Assembly: GCA_039707465.1 (NCBI GenBank)
Contig: CM077658.1
Location: forward strand, 15,935,574 to 15,999,573
Source of the DNA: Rhabdophis nuchalis
Taxonomy: Eukaryota > Chordata > Lepidosauria > Squamata > Natricidae
Direction of reading: 5' to 3'
Length of the DNA stretch: 64,000 bases
Position numbers and translations under genes: made by a program. The notes below the pieces were generated by a model that saw only the letters and a list, made by a program, of their open reading frames with translations, was not told where the DNA came from and searched no databases. Shown piece after piece: positions 20,656 through 31,760 of this stretch (within the stretch, counting starts at the first letter, position 1; each line of letters opens with the position of its first letter).

Positions 20656-22178
20656 CACCAAGGTGGCGTTAGATATCGGCTAATATCTGCCGTGCAAGCT
20701 ATCTGAGCTGGGGTTTTTCATTCCAGAAGAAACCATCCATTCTAGTTGTAAATGAATGAGGGTCATTTCCCAGGGCTGGCTATTGAAATAGATGCCCTTT
20801 CATTTGCCTCCTGAAAGAAACACAAGTTCTTTTTATGCTGATGGATTAGGAAGGATAAAAAAGACTCAATCAGAAAAGACAGAGCAAGTGTAAAAAAAAA
20901 CAACACACACACACATAGAGACGCCTGATGGATAGAGGCAGGCAGGGCACCGTGTCACAATTTAGCAAACAATCTACTCCCAAAGAATACATTTTAATTT
21001 AATGTGGCGAGGTGCGATATTCATATTTGAAGCCATCTCTTTGCTATCTGTCGGCGAAAGGACAGTTACAAATTCCCCTATTTTGCTTAGTGTCCTTCTG
21101 GGCAAAGGACCATGTAGCCAGAATCCAGATGCCACTAACACCAAAACGCTAATACTTATCGTCGAGAAAATAGGAGAAGTTAAATTAAAAAATTTTTTTT
21201 TAAAAACCGAAAACCATTAAAGGTCACATGCAGTTAAGGCTTAAACAAATGATTCCTGCCTTGCTGGGTGCAGATCAATACAGTTTTAATAAAACCAGTA
21301 TTAATGTCTTTTAAGTAGAGGGGGGTGGGGCTGGGCAAGTCATATCTATGCGGAGGCGGGGGAGGGGGCAGAGAATCTTCCGGAAGAATTGGGTTTCCCC
21401 ACCGCCCTGATTTAGTTATGTGTCCGGTGAACCTGGTTCTCCCATTTTTCTCCTTCCTAGAGCTGAAGGAAATGCTTATTGGATCTGTGTTTTAAATCTC
21501 AGCCAATAGAAAGCAATGCCTCTCCATCTGTCTGGCCCTGGCACGCGTTTTCATGTAAAACGGTGGTTTTTAAAGATTTGCAAGGCCCTTCTCCCTGCTC
21601 CCCGTTCTTCTCTAAAGAAAAGGAGTTTGAATTAACCAACAGGCTTCCCACCTCTGTTTAATACTGTGCCCCTCCACATATCCTCCGACAGACTACCCCC
21701 TCCTACAAGTCTTCTCTCTCTCTCTCCCCCCTCCATCCCTTTTGCTGCGCTGGGCTTGATTTATAGCATGACCCATCTCTGTTGGGAGTTGACAGTCACT
21801 TTCATTTTCTTGTATTTTTCTCCCCCCTCGCTACCAAGGTCATAAGAGAAAGGGGCCCCCTCCAAGTTTCCCGCATTCGTCCTCCTTCATCCTTCTCCTG
21901 GTTTAGCCTCATGAATCATCCCGTCTTCCCATTGAACTCCTGGTGCTTTTCTTCCACCCAACGGTCCGACTTCCGCAATTTTTCTTCATTCTCACTAACA
22001 ATTTGGTAATGAAATATTGATTTTTAGTTAGATTCAAATAGATGTTATTAAGTTTGCATTGATAAATCGTTCCCTTTCCCAGGCTGGAAGTACCTCAGTC
22101 AAATTCTAACAGTGCTTTCATACCTGGTGATGTATTAATTTGACATATTTGTCACCCAAACAGCCCGTGTTGCAGGGA
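20656..22178. other. No gene seen; single-copy-looking DNA
   Basis: About 1.5 kb with no recognised repeat. 21300-22010 is pyrimidine-rich on the plus strand (many CTCC/TTCTC). Some frames are open but I see no splice-site-bounded exon. Confidence 0.45.
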
Positions 22179-22179
22179 G

Positions 22180-22206
22180 AGGAGGAGGAGGAGGAGGAGG
22201 AGGAGA
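22180..22206. repeat. (GGA)n microsatellite
   Basis: Pure GGA/GAG trinucleotide run. Confidence 0.9.
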
Positions 22207-22278
22207 AGCCCAACTGTTCCCATTTCAGAAAGGGCCTGTAATATTAATCAGTTTGACCCTTTCCACGCATGCCTACCT

Positions 22279-22536
22279 CTGACTGGGTTAAAAACTTTAC
22301 AATGTATTCTATGATTGGGACCAAGGAAGGAAAGAGACAGGAAGGCAGGCAGGCAGGCAGGCAGGCAGACAGGCAGGCAGAAAGGAAGGAAGGAAGGAAG
22401 GAAGGAAGGAAGGAAGGAAGGAAGGAAGGAAGGAAGGAAGGAAGGAAAGAGGAAAGACAGAGTTGAATACCCCTGACTGGGTTAAAAACTTTACAATGTA
22501 TTCTATGATTGGGACCAAGGAAGGAAAGAGACAGGA

Positions 22537-22600
<64 letters not shown>

Positions 22601-22870
22601 AGGAAGGAAGGAAGGAAGGAAGGAAGGAAGGAAGGAAGGAAGGAAGGAAGGAAGGAAGGAAAGAGGAAAGACAGAGTTGAATACCCCTGACTGGTTTAAA
22701 AACTTTACAATGTATTCTATGATTGGGACGGACAGACAAACGGACTGAAGGAAGGAAGGAGACAGAGGAAGGAGAGAAGGAAGGGTGGGAAGGAGGGAGG
22801 GAGGAAGGAAGGCAACAGAGGAAGGAGAGGAGGGAGAGAGGGAGGGAGGAAGGAAGGAAGATATGTTCAT
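22279..22870. repeat. Higher-order minisatellite with GGCA and GGAA blocks
   Basis: A unit of unique sequence (CTGACTGGGTTAAAAACTTT, ATTCTATGATTGGGAC) plus (GGCA)n plus (GGAA)n plus AAAGAGGAAAGACAGAG occurs at 22279 and 22473, with a third partial copy at 22687. Unit lengths are about 194 and 214 bp. The third copy continues into degenerate GGAA/GAGG. Confidence 0.92.
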
Positions 22871-23306
22871 GCCAACCAAATTTGCAAATTCATTGGTTGT
22901 TGTTTTTTTTAAGTCTATTCTTGTGGACTTGCAGTTTTAAAGTTAGTTACTGCTGAGATTTTGCCACCTTTGTCTTCTTCTCTTTTGTCTTCTTGTTTTG
23001 TTTTGTCTTTAAAGGCAGGTCTCCCTGGAATTGCTTGAGTGATGAGATCTTTCAAAAGGAGAGTCACTAAAGGATGAGATGAACCATCTCATCTATGTTA
23101 GAGTGAAGGGTGAAGGGCAGAACAGCCAGGAGTTTAAATTGTGCCTGGCTTTGTCTCCTAGATGACCTGCGACAACCCCTAGTCTTTTGCAGAGGCATTA
23201 GCGATGGGTGAGAAGGGCTGGAATCAAAGTTACACAGACAAATGAGAGCCTGAGGAAGTGGGGCTCAAAGCTAGGGATGGAGTTCCATGTTGTGCAGGTA
23301 GTCTTC
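22871..23306. other. No gene seen
   Basis: Single-copy-looking DNA. Confidence 0.5.
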
Positions 23307-23513
23307 GACATACAGCCACAATTGAGCCCGGAAATCTCTGTTACTAAGTGAAACCTTTGTTAAGGAAGTTTGCCCCATTTTACAACCTTTCTCATTACAA
23401 TTGTTCAGTGAATCATTGGAGTTGTTGAGTTAATGACATGGTTGTTAAGTGAAATTGTCACTTTTTTTCAGTGCTGTTGTAAGTTTGAATGGTCACTAAA
23501 CAAACTGCTGTGA
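23307..23513 (+). mobile_element. Mariner-like repeat (AGGTAGTC family), longest copy
   Basis: It begins CAGGTAGTCTTCGACATACA, contains CACAATTGAGCCCGGAAAT and TTGTTAAGTGAAATTGTCAC, and ends TTGAATGGTCACTAAACAAA. Fragments occur at 10980, 12843, 56027 and 63952. It has no coding capacity. Confidence 0.65.
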
Positions 23514-23570
23514 GTTTGGGTATACCCACTTTATATGGGTATAATTAGGTATGTCTACTCTAGACACCTT

Positions 23571-23666
23571 CCTTCCTTCCTTCCTTCCTTCCTTCCTTCC
23601 TTCCTTCCTTCCTTCCTTCCTTCCTCCCCACTCCCTTCCATCTTTCTTTCTTTTTTCTTTCTTTTT

Positions 23667-23733
<67 letters not shown>

Positions 23734-23742
23734 CCCCCCACC
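23571..23742. repeat. (CCTT)n then (CTTT)n microsatellite
   Basis: About 55 bp of CCTT, a short spacer, then about 90 bp of CTTT. Confidence 0.97.
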
Positions 23743-24612
23743 TCTCCTATTTATAGATTGAACTTAATCTTGTACTTTGCAATATGCTATATAGCATTTC
23801 TTCAGATGCCCTTTCTCCACGCTGTGATATATTATGGGCCCAAGATGTAGTGCACGCCGTTTTTGAGTACAGAACATAATTCAGCTGAAGTTAAAGGAAA
23901 AACATCCATCCATTTCTATAGGAAGGACGCTGCCCAGTTTGTAAATTATGAACTCAATAAGGCAACGCATGTATACCTACAAAGGGGCCTGATGCATTTT
24001 GCTTGCTTCAATGTATTTTAAGGATTTTTTTTTAAGTGTGGTAAACATTTTCAATGCACTGTGGTGCGTAAAAACATGGGAGAAATTTTGCTAAATGTTA
24101 TACGAAGCTTTTTGACTTTGAACTTTGGATGACTTCTGAAATTTCCCTAGTCCCCACAAATATGTACTCCCTATAAGTGGTAAGAAATTTCAGGTGATGA
24201 TGTCTTTACAGTAAACATTGTTTAAATCTTTGTAACGAGAATCCATCTAAGTTGGCAGTTTGGTAAATATTGTGACCCAAAGATTTCACATTACTTGCCA
24301 GCGTCTTCTTTTCTTCTAAGAATTAATTCCAAGAGAGGGTTGTGAATTCAGGCTATTACACTTCCAAATATCAGTTCCAGTTTTGGAGATCTATTTAAAA
24401 TGTCCAGGTTGAGTAATTTTTTCTTTTACTTGTTTGGTGTTCCCCCTATCTCTGATCATTACCTTTATTGCTGTTCAGAGAGAATGGCTAGAATAGACAA
24501 TGGCAACTGCTGACTACTTATTATTTCTAAGACAAAGGGAAGATTATGTGATGAAGACAGGAGGAATAACAACTTCTGAAGTTGGGACTTCAACAATGGT
24601 ATAGTAAGTCCT
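23743..24612. other. No gene seen; single-copy-looking DNA
   Basis: No recognised repeat or exon. Confidence 0.5.
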
Positions 24613-24625
24613 GGGCAGTGTGGTA

Positions 24626-24983
24626 AAAAGGTAAAGGTAAAGGTTTCCCTCACACATATGTGCTAGTTGTTCCTGACTCTAGGGGGTGGTCCTCATCTCT
24701 GTTTCAAAGCCAAAGAGCCAGCGCTGTCCAAAGATGTCTCTGTGGTCATGTGGTTGGCATGACTCAACACCGAAGGCGCATGGAACGCTGTTAACGTCCC
24801 ACCAAAGGTGGTTCCTATTTTTCTACTTGCATTTTTATGTGCTTTCGAACTGCTAGGTTGGCAGAAGCTGGGACAAGTAATGGGAGCTCACTCTGTTACT
24901 AGGGATTCAAACTGCCAAACTGCTGACCTTTCTGATCGACAAGCTCAGCGTCTTAGCTACTGAGCCACCGCATCCCTTTTAGG
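24626..24983 (-). mobile_element. Sauria-type SINE, full length, inserted in another SINE
   Basis: The minus strand carries the head (GGTGGCTCAGTAGCTAAGAC), the Sauria body, the tail CCCTAGAGTCAGGAACAACT and (TTTACC)n. It is flanked by GGGCAGTGTGGTA at 24613-24625 and 24984-24996, a 13-bp duplication. The right copy is the 5' end of the next SINE. Confidence 0.92.
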
Positions 24984-25295
24984 GGGCAGTGTGGTAGCTT
25001 AGTGGTTGAGACGCTGGGCTTATCATCTGGAAAACCAGCAACCAGCAGTTCAAGACCTGAGTGCCATGTGACAGAGTGAACTCCCGTCCTCATCCCAGCT
25101 CCTGCCCACCTAGCAGTTTGAAAACATGCAAATGTGAGTAGATAAATAGGTACCATTTTGGTGGGGAGGTAACAGCACTCCAGGATGTCATGCTGGCCAC
25201 ATGACCATGGAAATGTTTTCGGACAGCATTGTCCTCGATAAGCAGCAATAACTAACAGAGTAAAATCTGCAGGGACCCTCTTACTTTATTTTACA
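24984..25295 (+). mobile_element. Sauria-type SINE, tail variant
   Basis: The head is GTGTGGTAGCTTAGTGGTTGAG with box B AGTTCAAGACC. The body contains AACATGCAAATGTGAGTAG, GGTACCATTTTGGTGG and CATGCTGGCCACATGACC. The tail ACAGAGTAAAATCTGCAGGG is as at 5628-5935. It is older than the SINE inserted at its 5' end. Confidence 0.8.
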
Positions 25296-25839
25296 GTAAG
25301 TCCTACTCTTTGACCTCCTTTCTGTTATGTGTGTTGCTGACATAAACTGAAGCTTGAGCATCTGCAGACATTAAATTCCGTTAGTTGTCTTAACAAAGTC
25401 ACCCTGGCCCATCTATATAGGTTCAGAGATTAGTATCGATAAGTGGAATAACGGGAAACATTTCACAGGAAGTCCAAGTTTGTTAACGTTTTAATCCCAC
25501 GCAGCTTCCAATTCTCCCCACTCCTTTGCTCCTTTCACTTCTGCATTACGGCTGTATGTGGGTGTGGTTGCAAAACAGGACAGAAAAAGAAACTTGATGG
25601 ATTTAAGTCCCTGAGAGATGGTGCAACTATTTGATGAGCCAGAAAGAGAGTGTGGGAACATTACAAGACAAAGTCGACTAGAATTAAAGTATGATCTCCT
25701 CTCATCTCTATATAACCATCATAAAAGCACATATGTCCTGTTTAAAATGTAGCAGGTATATCAGATTCACAGATTGTACTAAGTCAAAGTCTGGTTCATT
25801 TCCTGCTTAGTGTGATGAATAAATCTAGGTATTATTATT
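25296..25839. other. No gene seen
   Basis: Single-copy-looking DNA. Confidence 0.5.
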
Positions 25840-26060
25840 ATTAAGATAGGAATAGCCCTGCTAGATCAGGTGGAAGCTGATCCCAGTCTTATTGAGCCAA
25901 GCAATGACACTTGGAAGTTCATAAGAAGAAGAGGAGGACACATCCTTGTCTCATGTTTCTGCATTGAACTGGCATTTGGGGGGAGGCTGCTCCCGATGTA
26001 GACATAACATTGAGTTCTCATGTCTAACGCTATAATTTAGCTCTGTCCTTGAGAATCAGC
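25840..26060 (+). mobile_element. Possible old CR1-type fragment
   Basis: GGAATAGCCCTGCTAGATCAGG, TGGCATTTGGGGGGAGGCTG and later segments resemble an old amniote CR1-type repeat with a GCTGGATCAGG motif. It is strongly diverged. Confidence 0.35.
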
Positions 26061-26279
26061 GAGACAGAGGAAGCAGTTGCTCAGCCCAAGGAAAATAAAG
26101 AGCGCGAGAAAGATTCACCCACCTGGACCATGTTGTTCTTCAAAAGGAGCAATGAATATTTTGGACAAGCTTTCGAGATCCTATAAATGTACTCTTCAAC
26201 TGTAAAGCAGCGTTTCTGAAATCCCAGTGGTGTCTGATCCTTGATCTTGTGATCCTCAATGGGCCATCAAATAATATTT

Positions 26280-26462
26280 AACAGAATAATAGAATAGCAG
26301 AGTTGGAAGGGATTTGGGAGGCCTTCTAGTCCAACCCCCTGCTCAAGCAGGAGACCCTACTATTTCAGACCCTACTATTTCAGACAAATGGTTGTCCAAT
26401 CTGTTCTTAAAAACCTCCAGTGTTGGCGCACCCACAACTTCTGGAGGCAAGCCATTCCACTG
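26280..26462 (-). mobile_element. CR1 LINE 3' fragment
   Basis: AGAATAGCAGAGTTGGAAGG through the complement of the CR1 end (AACCCCCTGCTCAAGCAGG). GACCCTACTATTTCA is duplicated in tandem (near 26350 and 26367). It breaks directly into the next SINE. Confidence 0.85.
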
Positions 26463-26660
26463 ATTAAGCCACCAGACAAGAAACCAGGAGATTGTGAGTT
26501 CTAGTTCCACCTTAGGTATGATGCCAACTGGATGACATTCGGACAGTCATACTCTCTCAGCCCATGGAAGGAAGCAATTGCAAGCCACTTCTGAAAATGT
26601 TGCCAAGAAAACTACCAGAATACAACACTGACAGGCACACACACAAACACACACACACAG
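26463..26660 (+). mobile_element. MIR/CORE-like tRNA SINE, 5'-truncated
   Basis: It shows CAAGAAACCAGGAGATTGTG, box-B-like AGTTCTAGTTCC, then a MIR-like core CCAACTGGATGACATTCGGAC and TCTCTCAGCCCA. It ends near a (CA)n run. Confidence 0.65.
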
Positions 26661-27267
26661 CTTAGTGAAATGCAACCACTATCTTTCAATGGAAGATTTA
26701 AAAATAAGAAATTCTGCTAAGCTGGTTTCCTAAATGGACAAGGAAAAGTTTTATCTGGTTAATGTTCTTAATCATTTGTTTGCAATGAACTAAACATTCG
26801 AAGTAAAGTATCGCAAAAGTCATAATATTAATATTTTAAAAGTATGCTTACTTTAAAAGAGGGGGAGGCGGACCTTACTACATGCTACAATAAGAGAGCC
26901 AAGTGAACAATTTGTGATCTTAAGAAGTTGGACTTCTATCAGAATCACAGAGAAAACAAGCAAATATATTTCTTGGAATTGCAAGCTTGAATCCATATGG
27001 AGTGTACGAGGAGACGCCAGGGCAGGATGTAAGAGCCATCAGAAAAGCAAAATATAAAAGGCAGGAAGGGGAAAAAAAGATTTTTTTTAAAAAAATTAAA
27101 AAATCAAAGGAAACGTATAAATTGGACTAGGAATTTTTTTGTAGCAAAAAAAAATTGCTACAAAAACAGATAGATATACAAATGTGGGCCTGATTTCTTC
27201 AAGATTAAAGACAAAGTTCTGAGCAAGAAGCTGGTCAAAGTGATATTTTCACAGCTGAATTTTGCAA
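26661..27267. other. No gene seen; AT-rich DNA
   Basis: Poly(A)/poly(T) runs near 27080-27160. No element recognised. Confidence 0.5.
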
Positions 27268-28085
27268 AATAACAGAATAACAGAGTTGGAAGAGACCTGG
27301 GCGGTCCTCTCGTCCAAACCCCTGCTCAAGCAGAAAAACCTTTATCATTTCATGCAAATGGTTATCCAGTCCCTTCTAAAAAGCCTCCAGTGTTGGAGGC
27401 AAGTTGTTTTGCTGGTTGGTTGTTCTTAATGTCAGGAAATTCCTCATTAGTTCTAGGTTACTTCTCCCGTTGTTCAGTTTCCATCTGTTGCTTCTTCTCT
27501 TACCTTCTGGAAAATAGGTTGACCTCCTCTTCTTTATGGCAGCCCCTTAAATGTTGGATAACAGTGCTATCATGTCTCCCCTAGTCCTTCTTTTCACTAG
27601 ACTAAAGGTAAAGGTTCCCCTCACACATATGTGCTAGTCGTTCCTGACTCTGGTGCGGTGCTCATCTCCATTTCAAAACCAAAGAGACAGCACTGTCCGA
27701 AGACGTTTCCATGATCAGGTGGCCAGCTGAAGGCACACTTAACGCTGTTGACTTCCCACCAAAGGTGGTTCCTATTTTTCTACATGCATTTTTACATGCT
27801 TTCAAACTGCTAGGTTGGCAGAAGCTGGGACAAGTAATGGGAGCTCACTCCATTGCGTGGTGCTAGGGAGTCGAACCGCCGAACTGCCGACCTTTCTGAT
27901 CAACAAGCTCAGCTTCTAATCCACTGAGCCACCACGTACCACTATAGACATACCCAGTTCCTGCAACCGTTCTTCATACATTTTAGCCTCCAGTCCCCTA
28001 ATCATCCTTATCCCTCTCCTCTGCACTCCACATCTTTTTCATCTTGTGGTGACCAAAATTGGGTACAGTATTCCAAGTGTGGACT
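27268..28085 (-). mobile_element. CR1 LINE 3' fragment interrupted by a Sauria-type SINE
   Basis: 27268-27603 and 27949-28085 are contiguous parts of one antisense CR1 (3' end AATAACAGAGTTGGAAGAGA; later ATACCCAGTTCCTGCAACCG and GTACAGTATTCCAAGTGTGG). A SINE separates them. Confidence 0.88.
27604..27948 (-). mobile_element. Sauria-type SINE inserted in CR1
   Basis: Full-length minus-strand copy: tail complement GGTAAAGGTTCCCCTCACAC at the left, tRNA-like head at the right (box B GCGGTTCGACTCC on the minus strand). A possible imperfect duplication is CACTAGAC/CACTATAGAC. Confidence 0.9.
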
Positions 28086-28975
28086 TAGCAAATCTCCCGA
28101 ATCTACTCCCAGATTCCTAAATCCCAGTTGGAGAAAAGTCGAGTAAATGTAAGGCCTTTTCCAAAGAATTTTCCATAATCCACAGTCCTGTCCAACTCAG
28201 ACAGGTGTGAATGTGGTTCCCAAAAGGTCCAAAATGAAGTGAAAATTCAGGAATATGGCGTTCAGGTGTATGGAAACCGCGCTGGAAAAAAAATCTCGCC
28301 TTGTAAGGCTCTTGGGTATTTTCTTGCTCTTTTTTATATAAGAAAATGCTCAGATGAAGGGGAGAGACAAATAATGGAAGAAAATATGTCAACGTATGCC
28401 AGCTCACACTCACCTGACAGTTTCAGCTCCAGGTTGAAGGATCCAAAGGACTTTCATTTATCACTTAATGCCCTTGATATCTTGCAAGGAACTTAAATGC
28501 CCATCATATGTTTAGGATTAGGACAGAGGGCATTATTTCCCCCCCACCCCTCTACACTTTTTTGCAATAATTGTTTTATATATTGTATTCTGGCAGATGG
28601 GAAAGATTTTGCTAAGCCACATGAGTTTTAATTGTAATTTATTGAATAAACCACAATGGCTAGATTTTCACACAAGTCAGTAAGCAGAAAGGAAGCCAAG
28701 CCAAGGCAAAAGAATGCAGATTGTGTGTGTGTATGAACGCCTTCAGCGGCATAATATAGTCAGAAATCTTTGAAGTTCTTAGTTGCATGCATAACTCATT
28801 TTCACAGATTTTCTATTTGTTTTATTCCAATCCTGTCAATACCTTTGGCATTGCCGCACCACTAATAATAGAGCTGAAAAGTTGCACAGTACTGTTACAG
28901 TTTTTTAGGGCATTTGTCCATTAATACAGAGGGATACAGTGGTATCTCATGATAGACTTGGGAATAGCTGCAAAA
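28086..28975. other. No gene seen; single-copy-looking DNA
   Basis: No recognised repeat or exon. Confidence 0.5.
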
Positions 28976-29105
28976 AGAAAGAAAGAAGAAAGAAGGAAGG
29001 AAGGAAGGAAGAAAAGAAGGAAGGAAGGAAGGAAGGAAGGAAGGAAGGAAGGAAGGAAGGAAGGAAGGAAGGAAGGAAGGAAGGAGCAGGGGGAGGGAGG
29101 GAAGG
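28976..29105. repeat. (GGAA)n microsatellite
   Basis: GAAAGAAG lead-in, then about 70 bp of pure GGAA and a GGGAGGGAAGGG end. Confidence 0.97.
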
Positions 29106-29389
29106 GAAAGGATGGGATATTTATTTAGTTAGGGTTAGGGTTCCTTTTATACAGAGATTAGTAAAAAGAAAAACATATTTTGCCAATAACTGCTAGGTAT
29201 CCTGGTCATTCCATCAGAAACATGTGTCTTCTCAACCATAGTGTGTTATATAAACAATTGTGGCAAACCCTTTGTGCTGCTGAATCATTTCCCTTTTAGA
29301 GTCGAACCTACAATGGGCCACACAGTTTAGGGATTTCAACTATTGTATAGTCAGACCATGTATAATTGCCCCTGGATATTTATTATAGA

Positions 29390-30030
29390 TTTTAGTTTGT
29401 TTGTTTGTTTTAATTAAATTTATACCCCGCCCTTCTCCTTGTTAGGACCCAGGGTGGCGCACAGGCATTATTAAAACCACAAAATACAATAAATATCAGT
29501 TAAAATATATTAAATTAGTTAACCCGTGCTAAAACCCATGTTAAAACCTTCCCGAATTATAATTTATATTTTAAAAAGTCAGAAACGGGGGGCTATCATA
29601 GGCCGACTTGCTGAAATAAATACGTCTTAAGACGTTGGCGGAAGAGGCGGAGGTCCGAGATAGTGCGAAGGTCGGGGGGTAGGTCGTTCCAGAGGGCCGG
29701 GCCCGCCACAGAGAAGGCCCTTTCCCTGGGTGTCGCCAACCAGCATTGCCCCGCCGACGGCACCCGGAGAAAGCCCTCTCTGTGGAAGCGGATCGGACGA
29801 AGAGATGTATGGGGCAGGAGGCGGTCTCGTATATAGTTAGGCCCCGAGCCATGGAGCGATTTAAAGATGGTCGTCAGCACCTTGAAGCGCACTCGAAAGG
29901 CCACAGGCAGCCAGTGCAGCTCGCGCAGGAGAGGTGTTACGTGGGTTTGCCTTGAGGCACCCATAATCACCCGCGCGGCCGCATTCTGTACTAACTGTAG
30001 CTTTCGAGTGCACCTCAAGGGGAGCCCCAT
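29390..30030 (-). mobile_element. L2-clade LINE 3' fragment with open C-terminal frame
   Basis: The minus strand is open for 144 codons (30030 to 29596) matching the C-terminus of the 1297-3843 protein: MGLPLRCTRKLQLVQNAAAR, ELHWLPVAFRVRFKVLTTIF, PALWNDLPPDLRT. The 3' UTR ends with the GGGCGGGGTATAAATTTAAT block at about 29408-29432. Same subfamily as the large copy, truncated 5' at about 30030. Confidence 0.9.
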
Positions 30031-30969
30031 GTATAATAAGTTGTTATTTGTTATTTTATACTAGAAGTTTTAAGTGTATACATACTGGGTGTTTTTATTT
30101 GTTCTGGTTGCTGGTCTAAGACTGAAATCATAAATTGTTGTTGTCGTAGTTAGTTTTAGTTTTCTGGCAGGTAGTTTACTTCGTCCTGTGATTGCCCACC
30201 ATCCTCTCAAAATCTCCACATTAATATCTTTGCCCCCAATCCAGGGATACCTTTGCACAATACCTAAAAAACGCGAGGCAGCAAATTAGCAGACTCTAAC
30301 AATATCTATTATGTAGTCAGAACGATGTGGGAAGTCTTTTATCCATGAATCAAAAATGGTATTCCCATTATTATTGCTGTTATTCTTTTTAACTCATAGG
30401 TAAGGATAGCGGGATTGCGTCTGCAAGTGCCACGCGTTGAATTCAATCATGCTATTTATTTGCTTTAAATTATCCCGTATTCATTTCTGTTTCCCCCCCA
30501 CCCCTGTTCTCTTAGGCATCGATAAACTAACTCTTACGATTACAGTAAATGAAATGCACTTTAAAAGATTATCTCTTACATTTGTCATAACAAGAATTTA
30601 CATTCCTCTTGCATTATAAGCGAGAGTAAAAAAAAATAAAAAACCAACCTCATATACGTTTTCTAATTTATTGTCTAGTATTTATTACATACAGCAGGTT
30701 CCTTGTCTAATCATGAGTCATTACAATTATGTATTGTTCACAATAACCCATGGCGAAAAAAGAAAGAGAGAGGAAGATTTCAAAAGGAATGGAGTATGGA
30801 GGAGGATATGACGATTTGAGGATTAAGAATTGAAAACAATTATTACTCATAAGAAAATGGTGTGCATTCATAAAGAGGCACCACAGAAGGTGGCTTATAA
30901 GAAGTGGTTTAACAATAGGTGTCCAGCAAAACATGTGCTAAAAAATGTCAAGAAAGTCACAAAATTGAG
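30031..30969. other. No gene seen; AT-rich DNA
   Basis: No recognised repeat or exon. Confidence 0.5.
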
Positions 30970-31160
30970 AAATATTTTTAGAGTCAGTTAAGACAGTTTG
31001 AGGCTCAGTCGATCAGAAATGTTGGCAGTTCGGCGGTTTGAATCCCTAGCGCCGCGTAACAAGATGAGCTCCCGTGACTTGTTTCCAGCTTCTGCCAACC
31101 TAGCAGTTTGAAAGCAGGTAAAAAATGCAAGTAGAAGAATAGAGACCACTCTTGGTGTTC
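30970..31160 (+). mobile_element. Sauria-type SINE, 3'-truncated
   Basis: Diverged head, box B GCGGTTTGAATCC, GCGCCGCGTAACAAGATGAG, CTTCTGCCAACCTAGCAG and GAATAGAGACCACTC. The second half is missing. Confidence 0.8.
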
Positions 31161-31289
31161 AATGTTGAAAAAAAAATCCTGAAAGCCTATCAAAGCAAAT
31201 CTCTCTAGCATAATAAAGGTAGAGTTACTCGGAATCTCTTTCTCGTGTTTCCCTTCTCCTGAAGACTGGAGTATCTCTTTTGCAACTGT

Positions 31290-31370
31290 TTCTTTGGTCT
31301 GAAGTGGTGGAGGGTTTCCTGCCTAAGCAGGGGGTTGGATTAGAAGATCTCCAAGGTCCCTTCCAACTTC
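31290..31370 (+). mobile_element. CR1 LINE 3' end
   Basis: CCTGCCTAAGCAGGGGGTTG, AGATCTCCAAGGTCCCTTCC, AACTTC: the conserved end of snake CR1, running directly into TTCTA repeats. Confidence 0.9.
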
Positions 31371-31530
31371 TCTATTCTATTCTATTCTATTCTATTCTAT
31401 TCTATTCCATTCCATTACATTCCCATTCCCATTCCCATTCCCACTCCACTCCACTGCATTCTATTCTATTCTATTCTATTCTATTCTATTCCATTCCATT
31501 CCATTCCATTCCATTCCATTCCATTCTTCC
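31371..31530 (+). repeat. (TTCTA)n, (CATTC)n and related pentamers
   Basis: TTCTA units change to CCATT, CCCATT and CACTC variants and back. The array starts exactly at the CR1 3' end. Confidence 0.95.
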
Positions 31531-31539
31531 TCTGTTTTC

Positions 31540-31760
31540 CACCCATGATGTTATCGCAGGCATTCCTTCAAAGTATTTGAAGACGACAGCCATCCTATCA
31601 CCTTTTGGTCCTCCCTTCTTTTCCAGCTTGCTTCAACCATTCTTCATTGCATTTAGCCTCCAAGTCCTAAACCACCTTCATTGCTGATCTCGATGATCTT
31701 TCCAATTTCCCAATAGCCTTTCTCTGTCTTATGGAGAGACGACCTGGATCTTGTGTTCCG
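31540..31760 (-). mobile_element. Diverged CR1 fragment
   Basis: CAACCATTCTTCATTGCATTTAG, GCCTCCAAGTCCTAAACCACC and TCTGTCTTATGG resemble antisense CR1 as at 27949-28060, in opposite orientation to the CR1 end at 31290. Confidence 0.6.

Noticed and set aside
22279..22735. CRISPR-like repeat-spacer array
   Set aside because: The repeats are a tandem minisatellite with microsatellite blocks in a vertebrate genome. There are no regular spacers or cas genes.
29128..29142. GTTAGGGTTAGGG, telomere-like
   Set aside because: Only about two TTAGGG units; too short to claim an interstitial telomere.
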